A stretch of 55,484 nucleotides of DNA from CAZHZT01 sp964537285 (GTDB lineage: Bacteria > Bacteroidota > Bacteroidia > Chitinophagales > Saprospiraceae): NCBI GenBank assembly GCA_964537285.1, contig CAZHZT010000026.1:1-55484 (forward strand). Direction: 5' to 3'. Under the pieces are notes generated by a model. It was not told the origin of the DNA. It worked only from the letters and a program-made list of their open reading frames with translations, and ran no database searches. Position 1 is the first letter of the stretch. Each line of letters opens with the position of its first letter. The position numbers and the translations under genes are program-made. Positions 17,478-25,799 of this stretch are shown here, piece after piece.

Positions 17478-17586
17478 GTTCTTTGACAAATTGTGTGGAA
17501 CTTCAAAATGATAATCCTTTCAGCCACAAGGGCATTCAAGGGTTATTATTTTGAAGTTCCATTTTCCACAATTTATGTCAAAGAAC
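17478..17586. repeat. Family A hairpin repeat (A5), loop inverted
   Basis: A 109 bp full-length copy with the short arm on the left (GTTCTTTGACAAATTGTG) and the long arm on the right (CCACAATTTATGTCAAAGAAC with TTTT spacer). The loop CCTTTCAGCCACAAGGGC runs in the opposite sense, relative to the arms, from all other full copies. It lies 8 bases past the MORN-caspase 2 stop, between convergent genes. Confidence 0.9.
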
Positions 17587-17594
17587 TAAAAAGC

Positions 17595-17650
17595 TAACAA
17601 TCAATGATATAGGAAAGGAGGCTGTCTCTTAAGTATATCATTGATTGTTA
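17595..17650. repeat. 17 bp inverted repeat carrying the murF-alr stop codon
   Basis: TAACAATCAATGATATA (17595-17611) and its exact complement (17634-17650) flank a 22-base loop containing AGGCTGTCTCTTAAG. The murF-alr stop codon (17648-17650) is the last three bases of the right arm. The loop resembles AGGCTGTTTTATAAG at 11750. It may work as a terminator without a T-run, or be another small mobile palindrome. Confidence 0.65.
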
Positions 17651-20131
17651 TTCAGAGACATAAACCTTTTTTACCCTTTGAGAAATATTGGTCAAAATCT
17701 CATAGGGGATGGTTTTTGCACATTCTGCCAGCTTTTCAATTCTTATGTTTTCTCCGAACACTTCTACTGGGTCTCCTACCTGAACATCTTGGATATCCGT
17801 CACGTCAAGCATACACATATCCATGCATACATCTCCTACGATGGGCGCGAGCGCTCCTTTAACCATAAGGCTATACCGCCCATTTCCGGCAAGCCTCGGC
17901 AAGCCATCTGCATAACCAATGGCTGCAATGGCAATAGTTGCTTTTTTGTTCAAAACGCCATTTCTATTATAACCCACCGTTTCTCCGGCATTAATTTTCT
18001 TTAATTGGGATATATGTGTTTTTAGACGCTCAACAACATGAAGCGGCTCAGGTAAAAGCTTACTACCTCCGATACCGTGCAAGCCAATTCCCAGTCGTAC
18101 CATATCCATTTGATACTGAGGGAAACGGCAAATCCCACTGGAATTCAATATATGCCGGAGGGGGCGGTAACCTAAAGCCTGAGAAATTTGCTCGTACATT
18201 TTCCTGTAATCATGCACTTGCTTGAGCGTAAAGGAGTCATCCTTTGGGTTTCCACTGGAGGCTAGATGAGAAAAGATACCTTTTACGATTATGTGAGGAT
18301 GCGTTTTTAAAAAGCGGATCAATTCCGGCAAATCTTCTTCCATGAAACCTAGCCGATGCATTCCGGTATCCAGCTTTAACTGAATGGGAGGAACACGTTT
18401 GTTATCAGCCAGATAGTTATTCCATCTTTTCAGGAGATCCATACTATATATTTCCGGCTCCAATTGGTGGTGGATAATGTGTTCAAAACTCGATTCATCC
18501 GGGTTTAGGATAAGAATAGGAAGCTTTATGCCTGCTTCTCGTAAGCGTACCCCTTCATCTGCATAAGCAACTGCTAAATAATCCGTCCTATGGAACTCCA
18601 GCAATCTGGCCATTTCCAGGCTACCACTCCCATAAGCCTCAGCTTTCACCATGACCATCAACATTTTAGAAGGCTTTAAAAGCCTTCTGAAGATGCGTAC
18701 ATTCCGTGCGGCAGCATCTAGATCCACTTCAAGGTAAGTATTATGCGCTTGATAAGATAAGCGGTTGGCAATTCTTTCAAATCTAAATGCTCTGGATCCT
18801 TTGATTAAAATACCTTCATTATGAAACCATGAAGTCGATAACTCTTCTAATAAAGCTTCGGTATTTGGATAAAACCGAGTTTCCAGTTGGTCAGACAGAT
18901 ACTGACGGACAAGGGGGATATCCTTTCCTACACCTATCAATTTTTGAATGCCTTTTTCCACTATTACCTTTGCAATGCGCTTGTAAAGGGCAACAGGGTC
19001 GAAGCCACTTTGCAAAATATCCGATAAAATAAGCACCTTGGATTTCCGGCCACATTGATGCGCCAATAAATCAATGGCAATCGAAAGTGAATAAAGGTCA
19101 GAATTGTAAGAATCATTTAGCAACAAACAATTATTGGCCCCTGCCTTAAACTCCATTCGCATCCCTACCGGCTCGAGTAATTTCATTCGGGCCTTGATAT
19201 ACTCCTGGGGTAAATCTAAGTACAACATCACAGCCCAGCAGTGGATTGCATTTTCTATAGAAACCTTATCCCCAAAAGGCAGAGTAATTTGAGAGCTTCT
19301 TTCACCAACTATTCCCAACAGTTCAACCGCTTCATCTAAATTTCCAGAAGGAAGTATCTCTACTTGTAAATCTGCCTTTTGATTAAAAGACCAAGAAAAC
19401 AATCTTTCCTTAGGAAGTTTGGACATTTCCTCCTCAATCAGAGCATAATCCTTGCAATAAATTATTCTCTCCGCTTTTTCAAAAAGCTTCATTTTTTGTC
19501 GGACTTTCTCTTCAACACTTGGGAAACCCTCTTGATGAGCAGGGCCAATATTGGAAAACACTCCCAGACCACAATCAATCAAAGGAGCTATTTTCTCCAT
19601 CTCCCCCATCAACGAAATACCCGCCTCAAAAACCCCAAGATCATGCCCAGCGTCAATTTCCCAAAGAGATAATGGCACTCCTACCTGAGAATTATAACTT
19701 CTGGGGCTCCGAACGATATTGAACCTTGGGTGGAGCAATTGAAATAACCATTCCTTAATGATTGTCTTCCCATTACTTCCCGTGATTCCAATAACCGGAA
19801 GATGAAAAAGATGCCTTTTGTAACTCCCCAGTTTTTGAAGTGCAGTCAGAGCATCGTCTACTAAAAGATAAACCCCATCACTGCGGATGCTTAGCTTTTT
19901 AAGGTTAGAGACCACAAAAAACCTAACTCCCTGACGGTAAGCATCCTCTACAAAATCATGCCCGTCATGCTGAGCACCTTTTATAGCAAAGAAAAGACTA
20001 TCGAACGGGAAGGTGACTTTGCGACTATCGATTAGAAGATGCTTAATAGACAACTCCTGGTTCTGTTCCCCAATAATCCGGGCATCAATTATTTCAGCTA
20101 TTTCAGATGGCGAAAATGAGGTTAGGTTCAT
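17648..20131 (-). CDS. MurF-alanine racemase fusion protein
   Basis: An 827 aa bifunctional enzyme: MurF (about residues 1-455) adds D-Ala-D-Ala to UDP-MurNAc-tripeptide, and Alr (about 460-827) interconverts L- and D-alanine. MurF shows the ATP loop GITGSNGKTIIKEW near 115 and LLNDSYNSD near 330. Alr has the PLP Lys496 in VKAEAYGSG (usual form VKANAYGHG), plus HILNSSGICRFPQ, VRLGIGLHGIG and GYADGLPR. The fusion couples D-Ala supply to its use and is common in Bacteroidota. purD begins upstream on the same strand with an 88-base gap, so the two may be co-transcribed. The stop codon lies in a hairpin arm. Confidence 0.95.
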   Translation of the reverse strand: MNLTSFSPSEIAEIIDARIIGEQNQELSIKHLLIDSRKVTFPFDSLFFAIKGAQHDGHDFVEDAYRQGVRFFVVSNLKKLSIRSDGVYLLVDDALTALQKLGSYKRHLFHLPVIGITGSNGKTIIKEWLFQLLHPRFNIVRSPRSYNSQVGVPLSLWEIDAGHDLGVFEAGISLMGEMEKIAPLIDCGLGVFSNIGPAHQEGFPSVEEKVRQKMKLFEKAERIIYCKDYALIEEEMSKLPKERLFSWSFNQKADLQVEILPSGNLDEAVELLGIVGERSSQITLPFGDKVSIENAIHCWAVMLYLDLPQEYIKARMKLLEPVGMRMEFKAGANNCLLLNDSYNSDLYSLSIAIDLLAHQCGRKSKVLILSDILQSGFDPVALYKRIAKVIVEKGIQKLIGVGKDIPLVRQYLSDQLETRFYPNTEALLEELSTSWFHNEGILIKGSRAFRFERIANRLSYQAHNTYLEVDLDAAARNVRIFRRLLKPSKMLMVMVKAEAYGSGSLEMARLLEFHRTDYLAVAYADEGVRLREAGIKLPILILNPDESSFEHIIHHQLEPEIYSMDLLKRWNNYLADNKRVPPIQLKLDTGMHRLGFMEEDLPELIRFLKTHPHIIVKGIFSHLASSGNPKDDSFTLKQVHDYRKMYEQISQALGYRPLRHILNSSGICRFPQYQMDMVRLGIGLHGIGGSKLLPEPLHVVERLKTHISQLKKINAGETVGYNRNGVLNKKATIAIAAIGYADGLPRLAGNGRYSLMVKGALAPIVGDVCMDMCMLDVTDIQDVQVGDPVEVFGENIRIEKLAECAKTIPYEILTNISQRVKKVYVSE

Positions 20132-20200
20132 GATAATTTCTAATAAAAGTTAAAAAATAGCCAGAAATAAAGGTCTCGCGACAAAATGAAATACCCCCAT

Positions 20201-20222
20201 CAGCAGCTATAGAACAAGTCTA
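20201..20222. repeat. Single family E end at the purD stop codon
   Basis: On the minus strand this reads TAGACTTGTTCTATAGCTGC, one end of family E. It starts with the TAG that stops purD. No opposite end is found between here and murF-alr, so the element is truncated or this is a relic. Confidence 0.6.
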
Positions 20223-21500
20223 ATATTCCAGTAAGTCTAACCCGATATCAGACCGAAAATACTTCCCTTGGAAGGAAATGGTTTCTGTTGCTTTTAACGC
20301 GATATCCCGAGCCTCTTGAATACTTTCGCCCATTGCCGTTACAGCCATGACTCTTCCTCCATTGGTTTTGAGCGTTCCTTCTTCCAGCTTTGTCCCAGCA
20401 TGAAAAACGAATGTATTTTCATGCTGTTTTTCAGGTAAAAAAATATCTTTTCCTTTTTCATAAGATTCGGGGTATCCTCCAGAAGCCTGGATTACCGTAA
20501 GGGCTGTTCGGTTATCGATTTCCAAATCTACCTCCTGCAATTGTCCGGAAGTTAGTTTTACAAAAGTTTCCACCAAATCGTTTTTAATTCGAGGGAAGAC
20601 AACCTGCGTTTCGGGATCACCCATTCTGCAATTGTATTCGATTACGTATGGTTCATTTCCTACAAGCATTAAACCGAAGAAAACAAATCCATTATAAGCA
20701 AAGCCTCTGCTATTGATCCCATGAATCGTAGGCTCAATAATTTTCTTTTCAACCTTTTCACGGAGGCTTTCATCAAAAAAGGATACCGGAGAAACAGCTC
20801 CCATCCCGCCAGTATTCAGCCCGGTATCTCCTTCTCCGATTCGTTTGTAATCTTTTGCTTCTGGTAGAATTACATAGTTTTTGCCATCTGTTAAGGCAAA
20901 AACAGAGAACTCGATACCAGGTAAAAAGGTTTCAATCACAATTTTGCTGCTTGCGTCACCAAATTTACCCTGGAGCATTTCCACAAAAACGGCTTTAGCC
21001 TCTTCTACATCATTAGAAATAATTACTCCTTTACCAGCAGCCAGGCCATCTGCCTTTAATACGATTGGAGGCGTTAGGCCCGAAATGAATTCCAGGCCAT
21101 TTTGTCGTTCTGCCGAAGTAAAAGACTTGTAAGAGGCGGTTGGGATATTGTATTCCTCCATGAACTTCTTAGCAAACTCTTTACTGCCCTCTAATTGAGC
21201 TCCGGCTTTGGAAGGCCCAATAATGAGCAGGTTTTGCAGATTGGGATCGTCTGAAAGGTAATCAAAAACCCCCTCTACTAAAGGTACTTCCGGACCGACT
21301 ATCAACATTCCAATTTCTTTTTCCAGCAGGAAACTTTTTATTCCGGCAAAGTCGTTCAAATTTAACGCTATATTAGTTCCATGTTGAAGAGTCCCTGCAT
21401 TTCCAGGAGCAATGTATAACGCGTTACAAAGAGGACTTTCACTCAACTTCAGGGCAAACGCATGTTCCCGGCCACCACTACCTAGTAATAAAATATTCAT
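20220..21500 (-). CDS. purD: Phosphoribosylamine-glycine ligase (GAR synthetase)
   Basis: The enzyme joins glycine to 5-phosphoribosylamine with ATP in step 2 of purine synthesis. The 426 aa protein starts MNILLLGSGGREHAFALKL, the typical N-terminus, and has the ATP-grasp region with VLKADGLAAGKGVII (near 140), GDTGLNTGGMGAVSP (near 220) and YNCRMGDPETQVV (near 285). Length matches the family. A longer in-frame extension to 21632 exists but is encoded by the family A repeat at 21540-21649 and is not used. purQ of the same pathway is in this window but not linked (39395). The stop TAG is the first codon of a family E end. Confidence 0.95.
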   Translation of the reverse strand: MNILLLGSGGREHAFALKLSESPLCNALYIAPGNAGTLQHGTNIALNLNDFAGIKSFLLEKEIGMLIVGPEVPLVEGVFDYLSDDPNLQNLLIIGPSKAGAQLEGSKEFAKKFMEEYNIPTASYKSFTSAERQNGLEFISGLTPPIVLKADGLAAGKGVIISNDVEEAKAVFVEMLQGKFGDASSKIVIETFLPGIEFSVFALTDGKNYVILPEAKDYKRIGEGDTGLNTGGMGAVSPVSFFDESLREKVEKKIIEPTIHGINSRGFAYNGFVFFGLMLVGNEPYVIEYNCRMGDPETQVVFPRIKNDLVETFVKLTSGQLQEVDLEIDNRTALTVIQASGGYPESYEKGKDIFLPEKQHENTFVFHAGTKLEEGTLKTNGGRVMAVTAMGESIQEARDIALKATETISFQGKYFRSDIGLDLLEY

Positions 21501-21539
21501 AGTCAGAATGTTTATTTTATATTTTTTAAAAAAATACTC

Positions 21540-21649
21540 GTTCTTTGACAAATTGTGTGGAACTTCAAAATGATACCCATTGAATGCCCTTGTGGCTGAA
21601 AGGGTTATCATTTTGAAGTTCCATTTTTTCACAATTTATGTCAAAGAAC
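21540..21649. repeat. Family A hairpin repeat (A6), full length
   Basis: A 110 bp palindrome, GTTCTTTGACAAATTGTG to CAATTTATGTCAAAGAAC, inverted in orientation relative to A3 and A7 and with the loop also inverted (CCTTGTGGCTGAAAGG). It lies 39 bases upstream of purD's ATG, between divergent genes, so a purD promoter must be inside it, 3' of it, or read through it. Confidence 0.9.
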
Positions 21650-21726
21650 GTATTTTTCCAAAGCGAGAATCGCTGAAACTTAATTCACGGAATTACTGAT
21701 TCGAATACATTAAAAAACATCTCAAC

Positions 21727-22119
21727 ATGATAAAAACCAATATAATTTACTCGTTTTTACTTATTTTTATAATAAGCTGCAATGATGATGCCCCTCCATT
21801 TGAAATCCAAAGAGACTTTGCTACCATAAATGCAGAAGTCAGTGTTTGCAATTTAAAAAATGACCCCGGATGCGACACACTTCAACCCGTTCCCGGAGCC
21901 AGAATATGGTTATTTGAATCTGAAGACGACCGATTTAATGAAAAGCCCATTTACAAGGAAGGAACCACAGGAGGCAGTGGCAAAGTTACCTTCAACAATT
22001 TGGAGGCGCAGACTTACTTCCTGCTTACTGTTAGCCAGTACGGGAGGGTGGAGAGCGCTCAGAAAGTTTCTCTTCGTGCTATTGCACAACACCCTGTTGT
22101 TTTTTATACAGGAGAATAA
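21727..22119 (+). CDS. Small lipoprotein with prealbumin/CarboxypepD_reg-like domain
   Basis: A 130 aa lipoprotein with signal peptide and lipobox FIISC (Cys19 or close). The mature part is a predicted seven-stranded beta sandwich: FATINAEVSVCNL, VPGARIWLFES, then GTTGGSGKVTFNNLEAQTYFLLTV. This last pattern is the 'Gly-rich turn, then F-x-x-L, then aromatic-rich strand' of carboxypeptidase-regulatory-like and transthyretin-like domains. Two mature Cys (VCNL and GCDT) could form a disulphide. It has no co-directional close neighbour and no known function; surface or outer-membrane location is inferred from the lipid anchor. Confidence 0.7.
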   Translation: MIKTNIIYSFLLIFIISCNDDAPPFEIQRDFATINAEVSVCNLKNDPGCDTLQPVPGARIWLFESEDDRFNEKPIYKEGTTGGSGKVTFNNLEAQTYFLLTVSQYGRVESAQKVSLRAIAQHPVVFYTGE

Positions 22120-22213
22120 AAGCACCTCCGGCGCGAAAATTCTTTTTTGAGGCGATCGGAAAGGCAATATCCCCGCGAAGCGGCATAAATTTTCAAGGGG
22201 CGCATTGCTGTTC

Positions 22214-22257
22214 AGAAAGATGATGCATTCCGAAAATTCGGGATGATTCATCTTTCT
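22214..22257. repeat. Family D hairpin (D2)
   Basis: AGAAAGATGATGCATTCCGAA pairs with TTCGGGATGATTCATCTTTCT, a 21 bp stem with two mismatches and an AA loop. The outer bases GCTGTTC..GGACGGGC extend it, followed by TTTTTT. It sits between convergent genes 22119 and 22276 and can terminate the plus-strand gene. Confidence 0.75.
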
Positions 22258-22275
22258 GGACGGGCTTTTTTAAGT

Positions 22276-24210
22276 TTACAGGAACTGCCGGTCTAGTCTT
22301 TCCATTAAACGGCTGGATATTCTGAGAAAATCCATCTCGGTAATGATTCCGACAAGTTCTCCCATTTCTACAACGGGCAGGCATCCAATGGTTTTTTCCC
22401 GCATAATTTCCATGGCCTGCATTATAGTTGATTTAGGGTTAACAGTGATAGGACTTTCAATCATAACATCCTTGACGGTAATGGCATTATTTTGGCCGTT
22501 GACCCTGCCCCGACCAGCATAATGCCTCAATAAAAGCCGTGAAGTGACCAAGCCCACCAGCTTACCCTTTTTATCTTCGACAGGCATGTAGCGTATACGC
22601 CTCCAGTCCATCAGTTCTGTAACCAGTTCGATGATATCATCTTTTTGAACGGTGAAAAGATCAGTAGTCATAAACTCTTCTACTCTTAATTTGGAAGGTT
22701 TATAATCATCGAGGTCAGATAATTCCGGAAGCGCCCATTCATGTCCGAGTTTATCTTCCTGTTGGTTTTTGATCGTTGAAGAAGTAATAACGGTTAAGGC
22801 TTCATCAACATCCGTTTCATTCAGCAGTTTGGAAAAAGATCTTAGGTACCAACGAGCTCCGGTCATATGCTTTCGGGAACGCTCTTCGATAATTCCGAGA
22901 TATTTATCTATATCTGCGGAATCAACTTTCTGCTTTTCGAGGCCAGCACGTGCATGGGGTAAAATTTCTTGCATAACCAATTCACAGGCGCCTACCTTCT
23001 TGTCTCCCATCCAATTAAACGCTGCATCGATGCCATAACGGGAACCTTTGATGAAGTTATCTTTAATATCCGGGAAGGTAAGATATTTACGGATATCATC
23101 GAATTCATCTTTAAAACTAAGCATTGCTCCAACCCAGAGAGCTGCGTTTGCTACCTCATCCTCTACGGTTGGCCCTGAGGGCAGCACGCGGTTCTCTATT
23201 CGCAAGTGTGGTTTCCCATTGGGGCTGATTCCGTAGCAAGGTCGGTTCCAGCGATAAACGGTTGAGTTATGCACTTGTAAAGCTCTTAGTTTTGGCACTT
23301 TTCCTTCGGCAATCAGGGCCATAGAGTCTTCTTCTACATCTCCTGCAAGCAATACCCTAAAGCGGGCGATATCCTCTTTATAGATCTCCATTATGGACTC
23401 ATGCAGCCAGTCACTCCCAAAGTTAACCCTGGGGCTGCGTTCTCTCATGTACTCATGAGAAGTTCGAGTATCCAGAGCCTGTTGAAAAAGAGCGATTCTG
23501 CTTTCATGCCACAACCTGCGCCCGAAAACGATGGGAGAATTGGCGCCGATAGCCAGTGTTGGGGCGGCAAGTGTTTGGGCGATATTATGCATCTTCACAA
23601 AATCCGCAGGATCGACCTGCAGATGTACCTGAAAACTGGTATTACAGGCCTCTAACAAAGGAGAATCGTGCCGTACGAGCAATTCATCTATTCCATTTAA
23701 TCTTAACTCAAATGCTTCCCCAATGAGTTGATCGTTGATAGAATCTATCAGAGCCCGGTAGCGGGGTTTCGGTGTAAGGTTATGCAATTCGAGATCTCGT
23801 TTTCGAAGTGTTGGCAGAATACCTGTCAGGATGAGATGTGCATCAAATTTCTTGAGGGCTTCTCTGATTATTGCCAGGCGGTTCTTATTTTCTTCAAGTA
23901 CTTTGGAGAAGCAATTTCCTTCTAGTACCTGTGGGGTTAAATTGATTTCAAGGTTAAACTTTGCGAGTTCAGTCTCCAGCCATGGATAATCTTCCATACT
24001 TTCGATGACCTCCATTGCTATGGTTTTAGGTTTGTATGTTTTGGCACAGACTAAAAACATTTCCTGTTCTGCTCCGATTCTGGTAATACCACTTTCGAAC
24101 CAGTCGTTCTTTAACATATAGTCTAAAGCATAGACATCATTTAGCAGGTAGCGCACGAAGCGCTTCATCTGTTCGTTATCTTTAAGAGTAGAAACTTTTT
24201 GCTCTCCCAT
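22276..24210 (-). CDS. GCS2-like carboxylate-amine ligase fused to a CBS domain pair
   Basis: The 644 aa protein combines a glutamate-cysteine ligase type 2-like domain (about residues 25-470) with two CBS domains (about 515-640). In the first part, ITRIGAEQEMFLV (near 43), FNLEINLTPQVLEGNC (near 85) and FQVHLQVDP (near 195) are the metal/ATP-binding strands of the glutamine-synthetase-like fold, and LRIENRVLPSGPTVEDE (near 330) completes it. The CBS pair shows VEEFMTTDLFTV..RRIRYMPVEDKKGKLVGLVT and VKDVMIESPITV..TIGCLPVVEMGELVGIIT. CBS pairs bind adenosine nucleotides, so the ligase is probably gated by energy state or by a nucleotide messenger. Substrates are unknown; glutathione precursor synthesis is one possibility but not shown. 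Confidence 0.82.
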   Translation of the reverse strand: MGEQKVSTLKDNEQMKRFVRYLLNDVYALDYMLKNDWFESGITRIGAEQEMFLVCAKTYKPKTIAMEVIESMEDYPWLETELAKFNLEINLTPQVLEGNCFSKVLEENKNRLAIIREALKKFDAHLILTGILPTLRKRDLELHNLTPKPRYRALIDSINDQLIGEAFELRLNGIDELLVRHDSPLLEACNTSFQVHLQVDPADFVKMHNIAQTLAAPTLAIGANSPIVFGRRLWHESRIALFQQALDTRTSHEYMRERSPRVNFGSDWLHESIMEIYKEDIARFRVLLAGDVEEDSMALIAEGKVPKLRALQVHNSTVYRWNRPCYGISPNGKPHLRIENRVLPSGPTVEDEVANAALWVGAMLSFKDEFDDIRKYLTFPDIKDNFIKGSRYGIDAAFNWMGDKKVGACELVMQEILPHARAGLEKQKVDSADIDKYLGIIEERSRKHMTGARWYLRSFSKLLNETDVDEALTVITSSTIKNQQEDKLGHEWALPELSDLDDYKPSKLRVEEFMTTDLFTVQKDDIIELVTELMDWRRIRYMPVEDKKGKLVGLVTSRLLLRHYAGRGRVNGQNNAITVKDVMIESPITVNPKSTIMQAMEIMREKTIGCLPVVEMGELVGIITEMDFLRISSRLMERLDRQFL

Positions 24211-24443
24211 GGGTTGCGCATATTAGAATTAAGTTCTGAAGAACTTTTAAATGTTATCTTAATTAAAAAAAACGATTAAATTTAAACAAATTACCTAATA
24301 GTTTGAGAAAAACGCACAAATAATTTACGGGGCTTGTTTAAAAAGTAATTTATTGCTCTGAGCAGGGTGGTTTTCTACTAAAACCACTTCATAAAAATAA
24401 TTAATCCAAGTTGCGATTCATTAATGGAAAACGAAATTCGAAA
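24211..24443. other. Divergent promoter region with one small hairpin
   Basis: This gap between divergent genes contains a GTGGTTTT..AAAACCAC hairpin (24367-24387) and GGGGCTTGTTTAAAAAG just before it, which echoes the flanks of family D elements. No clear TAnnTTTG box is seen. Confidence 0.35.
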
Positions 24444-24980
24444 ATGAAAGGAAGACTTTTAGCACTCATTTTTTTTGGAATATCAATGACAACATTTTCA
24501 GCCTGTAGTGATGATGATGAAATTACTTTATTTGAAATTCCATACCAGGTTTCTTTTAATATAAATGCTGGCCTTGATCCTTTTCAGGTTCAATATTTCC
24601 AAATCGACAATCTGGATAATAGGCTTCAGGATTTATTGTCCAGCAGAGGACTTTCGATGAGTGATGTAAGTAAAATTGCGCCGGGCAACGCACAGATGAG
24701 AGCAGAATTCAGCAATGCGTCCTACAGTTTCATTCGTGAAATATCGGTCCGTTTGTATCAAGGGGACCCTCAAAATCCATCGAACTGGAAGGAACTTTTC
24801 TACCGGGATGATCCCAACCTCTTTCAAGAAGACAGTATACTCGATCTTTTTCCCTCTTTAGTAGATGCATTGCCGCTAATGCAGGAGGAAACAATTAATC
24901 TAAGCATTGTTATCCAGTTAAGAGATATTACACCACAAACGATGGAGCACCAGCTTAACTTTTCTCTCTTCGTTCAATAA
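24444..24980 (+). CDS. Hypothetical lipoprotein
   Basis: A 178 aa lipoprotein: signal peptide MKGRLLALIFFGISMTTFSACS with the Cys in FSAC at the lipobox. The mature part is acidic at first (SDDDEIT) and then alternates hydrophobic and polar residues as in beta sandwiches; INLSIVIQLRDITPQTMEHQLNF near the end looks like a terminal strand pair. The in-frame upstream ATG at 24411 would add 11 polar residues ahead of the signal and is less likely. The next lipoprotein gene begins 11 bases after the stop, so the pair is an operon. I do not recognise the family. Confidence 0.7.
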   Translation: MKGRLLALIFFGISMTTFSACSDDDEITLFEIPYQVSFNINAGLDPFQVQYFQIDNLDNRLQDLLSSRGLSMSDVSKIAPGNAQMRAEFSNASYSFIREISVRLYQGDPQNPSNWKELFYRDDPNLFQEDSILDLFPSLVDALPLMQEETINLSIVIQLRDITPQTMEHQLNFSLFVQ

Positions 24981-24991
24981 AACTTTACAAA

Positions 24992-25726
24992 ATGAAAAAA
25001 TTAACCATCTTATTCTTATTAGCAATTTTTACTTTCCTTGCTTGTGACAAGACCAGCGCGCCCGAAAAAGAGGGAACGGCTACAGAAGGTTCTACAAATC
25101 AATCTCAACCTTCACAAAGTACAAAAAACCCGGACCCCGCACCTGAATCGAATATTCAGTCCAGAAATTTGAGGGTTCCGGATGCGGAATTCATTTGTAT
25201 TCCCGGAAAACGAGTTGGACAAATAACTACCTCTTCCGATGAAGAGCAAATAATTGAACTTTACGGCCAGGAAAATGTGAAACGTGAGGAAATTGGTATA
25301 GGAGAAGGGTCTTCCGTTCCGGGTACGATTGTTTTCCCGGACAATGAGAAGCAATTGGTTATATATTGGGAAAAGGAAGCGCCTTTTGAGAAGATTGCCA
25401 AGATTCGCATTGATCGACGTGGAGCTCCATGGCGTACTTCCAGTGGCATTAAAATCGGAACGACGATAGAAGAACTTCAGAAAATCAACGGAAAAGAATT
25501 CTTTTTCTATGGTTTTGAATGGGATTATAGCGGCTTAGTCAACGATTGGTCAAACGGAAATATTTCTGAACTCTTAAATGTGTCATTAATTGCTGACAAT
25601 CCTGAGGCTGTATTACCGGATCTTATAGGAGAGAAATTGTATTCATCTGAACATCCAAAAGCAGCGGAGGGTGATTTGACGGTAGGATCGATGATGTTTC
25701 TATTTAGCCAGGCTCCTGTACAATAA
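24992..25726 (+). CDS. Hypothetical lipoprotein
   Basis: A 244 aa lipoprotein with signal MKKLTILFLLAIFTFLACD, lipobox FLAC. A low-complexity Ser/Thr/Gln/Pro linker (residues ~20-60) leads to a folded part with two related segments: IPGKRVGQITTSSDEEQIIELYGQ and TSSGIKIGTTIEELQKINGK. Each has a beta strand, a Gly turn and a helix with a conserved Leu, reminiscent of the BamE/SmpA-like or PepSY-like half-repeats. Function unknown. It is second in a two-gene operon and its stop (TAA 25724-25726) sits within the first bases of a perfect 31 bp hairpin. Confidence 0.7.
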   Translation: MKKLTILFLLAIFTFLACDKTSAPEKEGTATEGSTNQSQPSQSTKNPDPAPESNIQSRNLRVPDAEFICIPGKRVGQITTSSDEEQIIELYGQENVKREEIGIGEGSSVPGTIVFPDNEKQLVIYWEKEAPFEKIAKIRIDRRGAPWRTSSGIKIGTTIEELQKINGKEFFFYGFEWDYSGLVNDWSNGNISELLNVSLIADNPEAVLPDLIGEKLYSSEHPKAAEGDLTVGSMMFLFSQAPVQ

Positions 25727-25791
25727 GAGTATCGAGGCGCTTTGGGGTGGTTTTTCTTCGAAAAACCACCCCAAAGCGCCTCGATACTCTT
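25725..25791. terminator. Perfect 31 bp hairpin between convergent genes (family C, C2)
   Basis: Arms of 31 bases are exact complements around the loop CTTCG, with TTTTTCTTCGAAAAA at the centre. It fills the 73-base gap between the lipoprotein gene and the response regulator, so it can end transcription from both sides. Its arms resemble C1 (344-406) but differ at several positions on both strands together. Confidence 0.8.
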
Positions 25792-25799
25792 GTTGTAAT

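Noticed and set aside
21501..21632. N-terminal extension of PurD
   Set aside because: It is translated from the family A repeat at 21540-21649; the conserved N-terminus MNILLLGSGGREHA starts at 21500.
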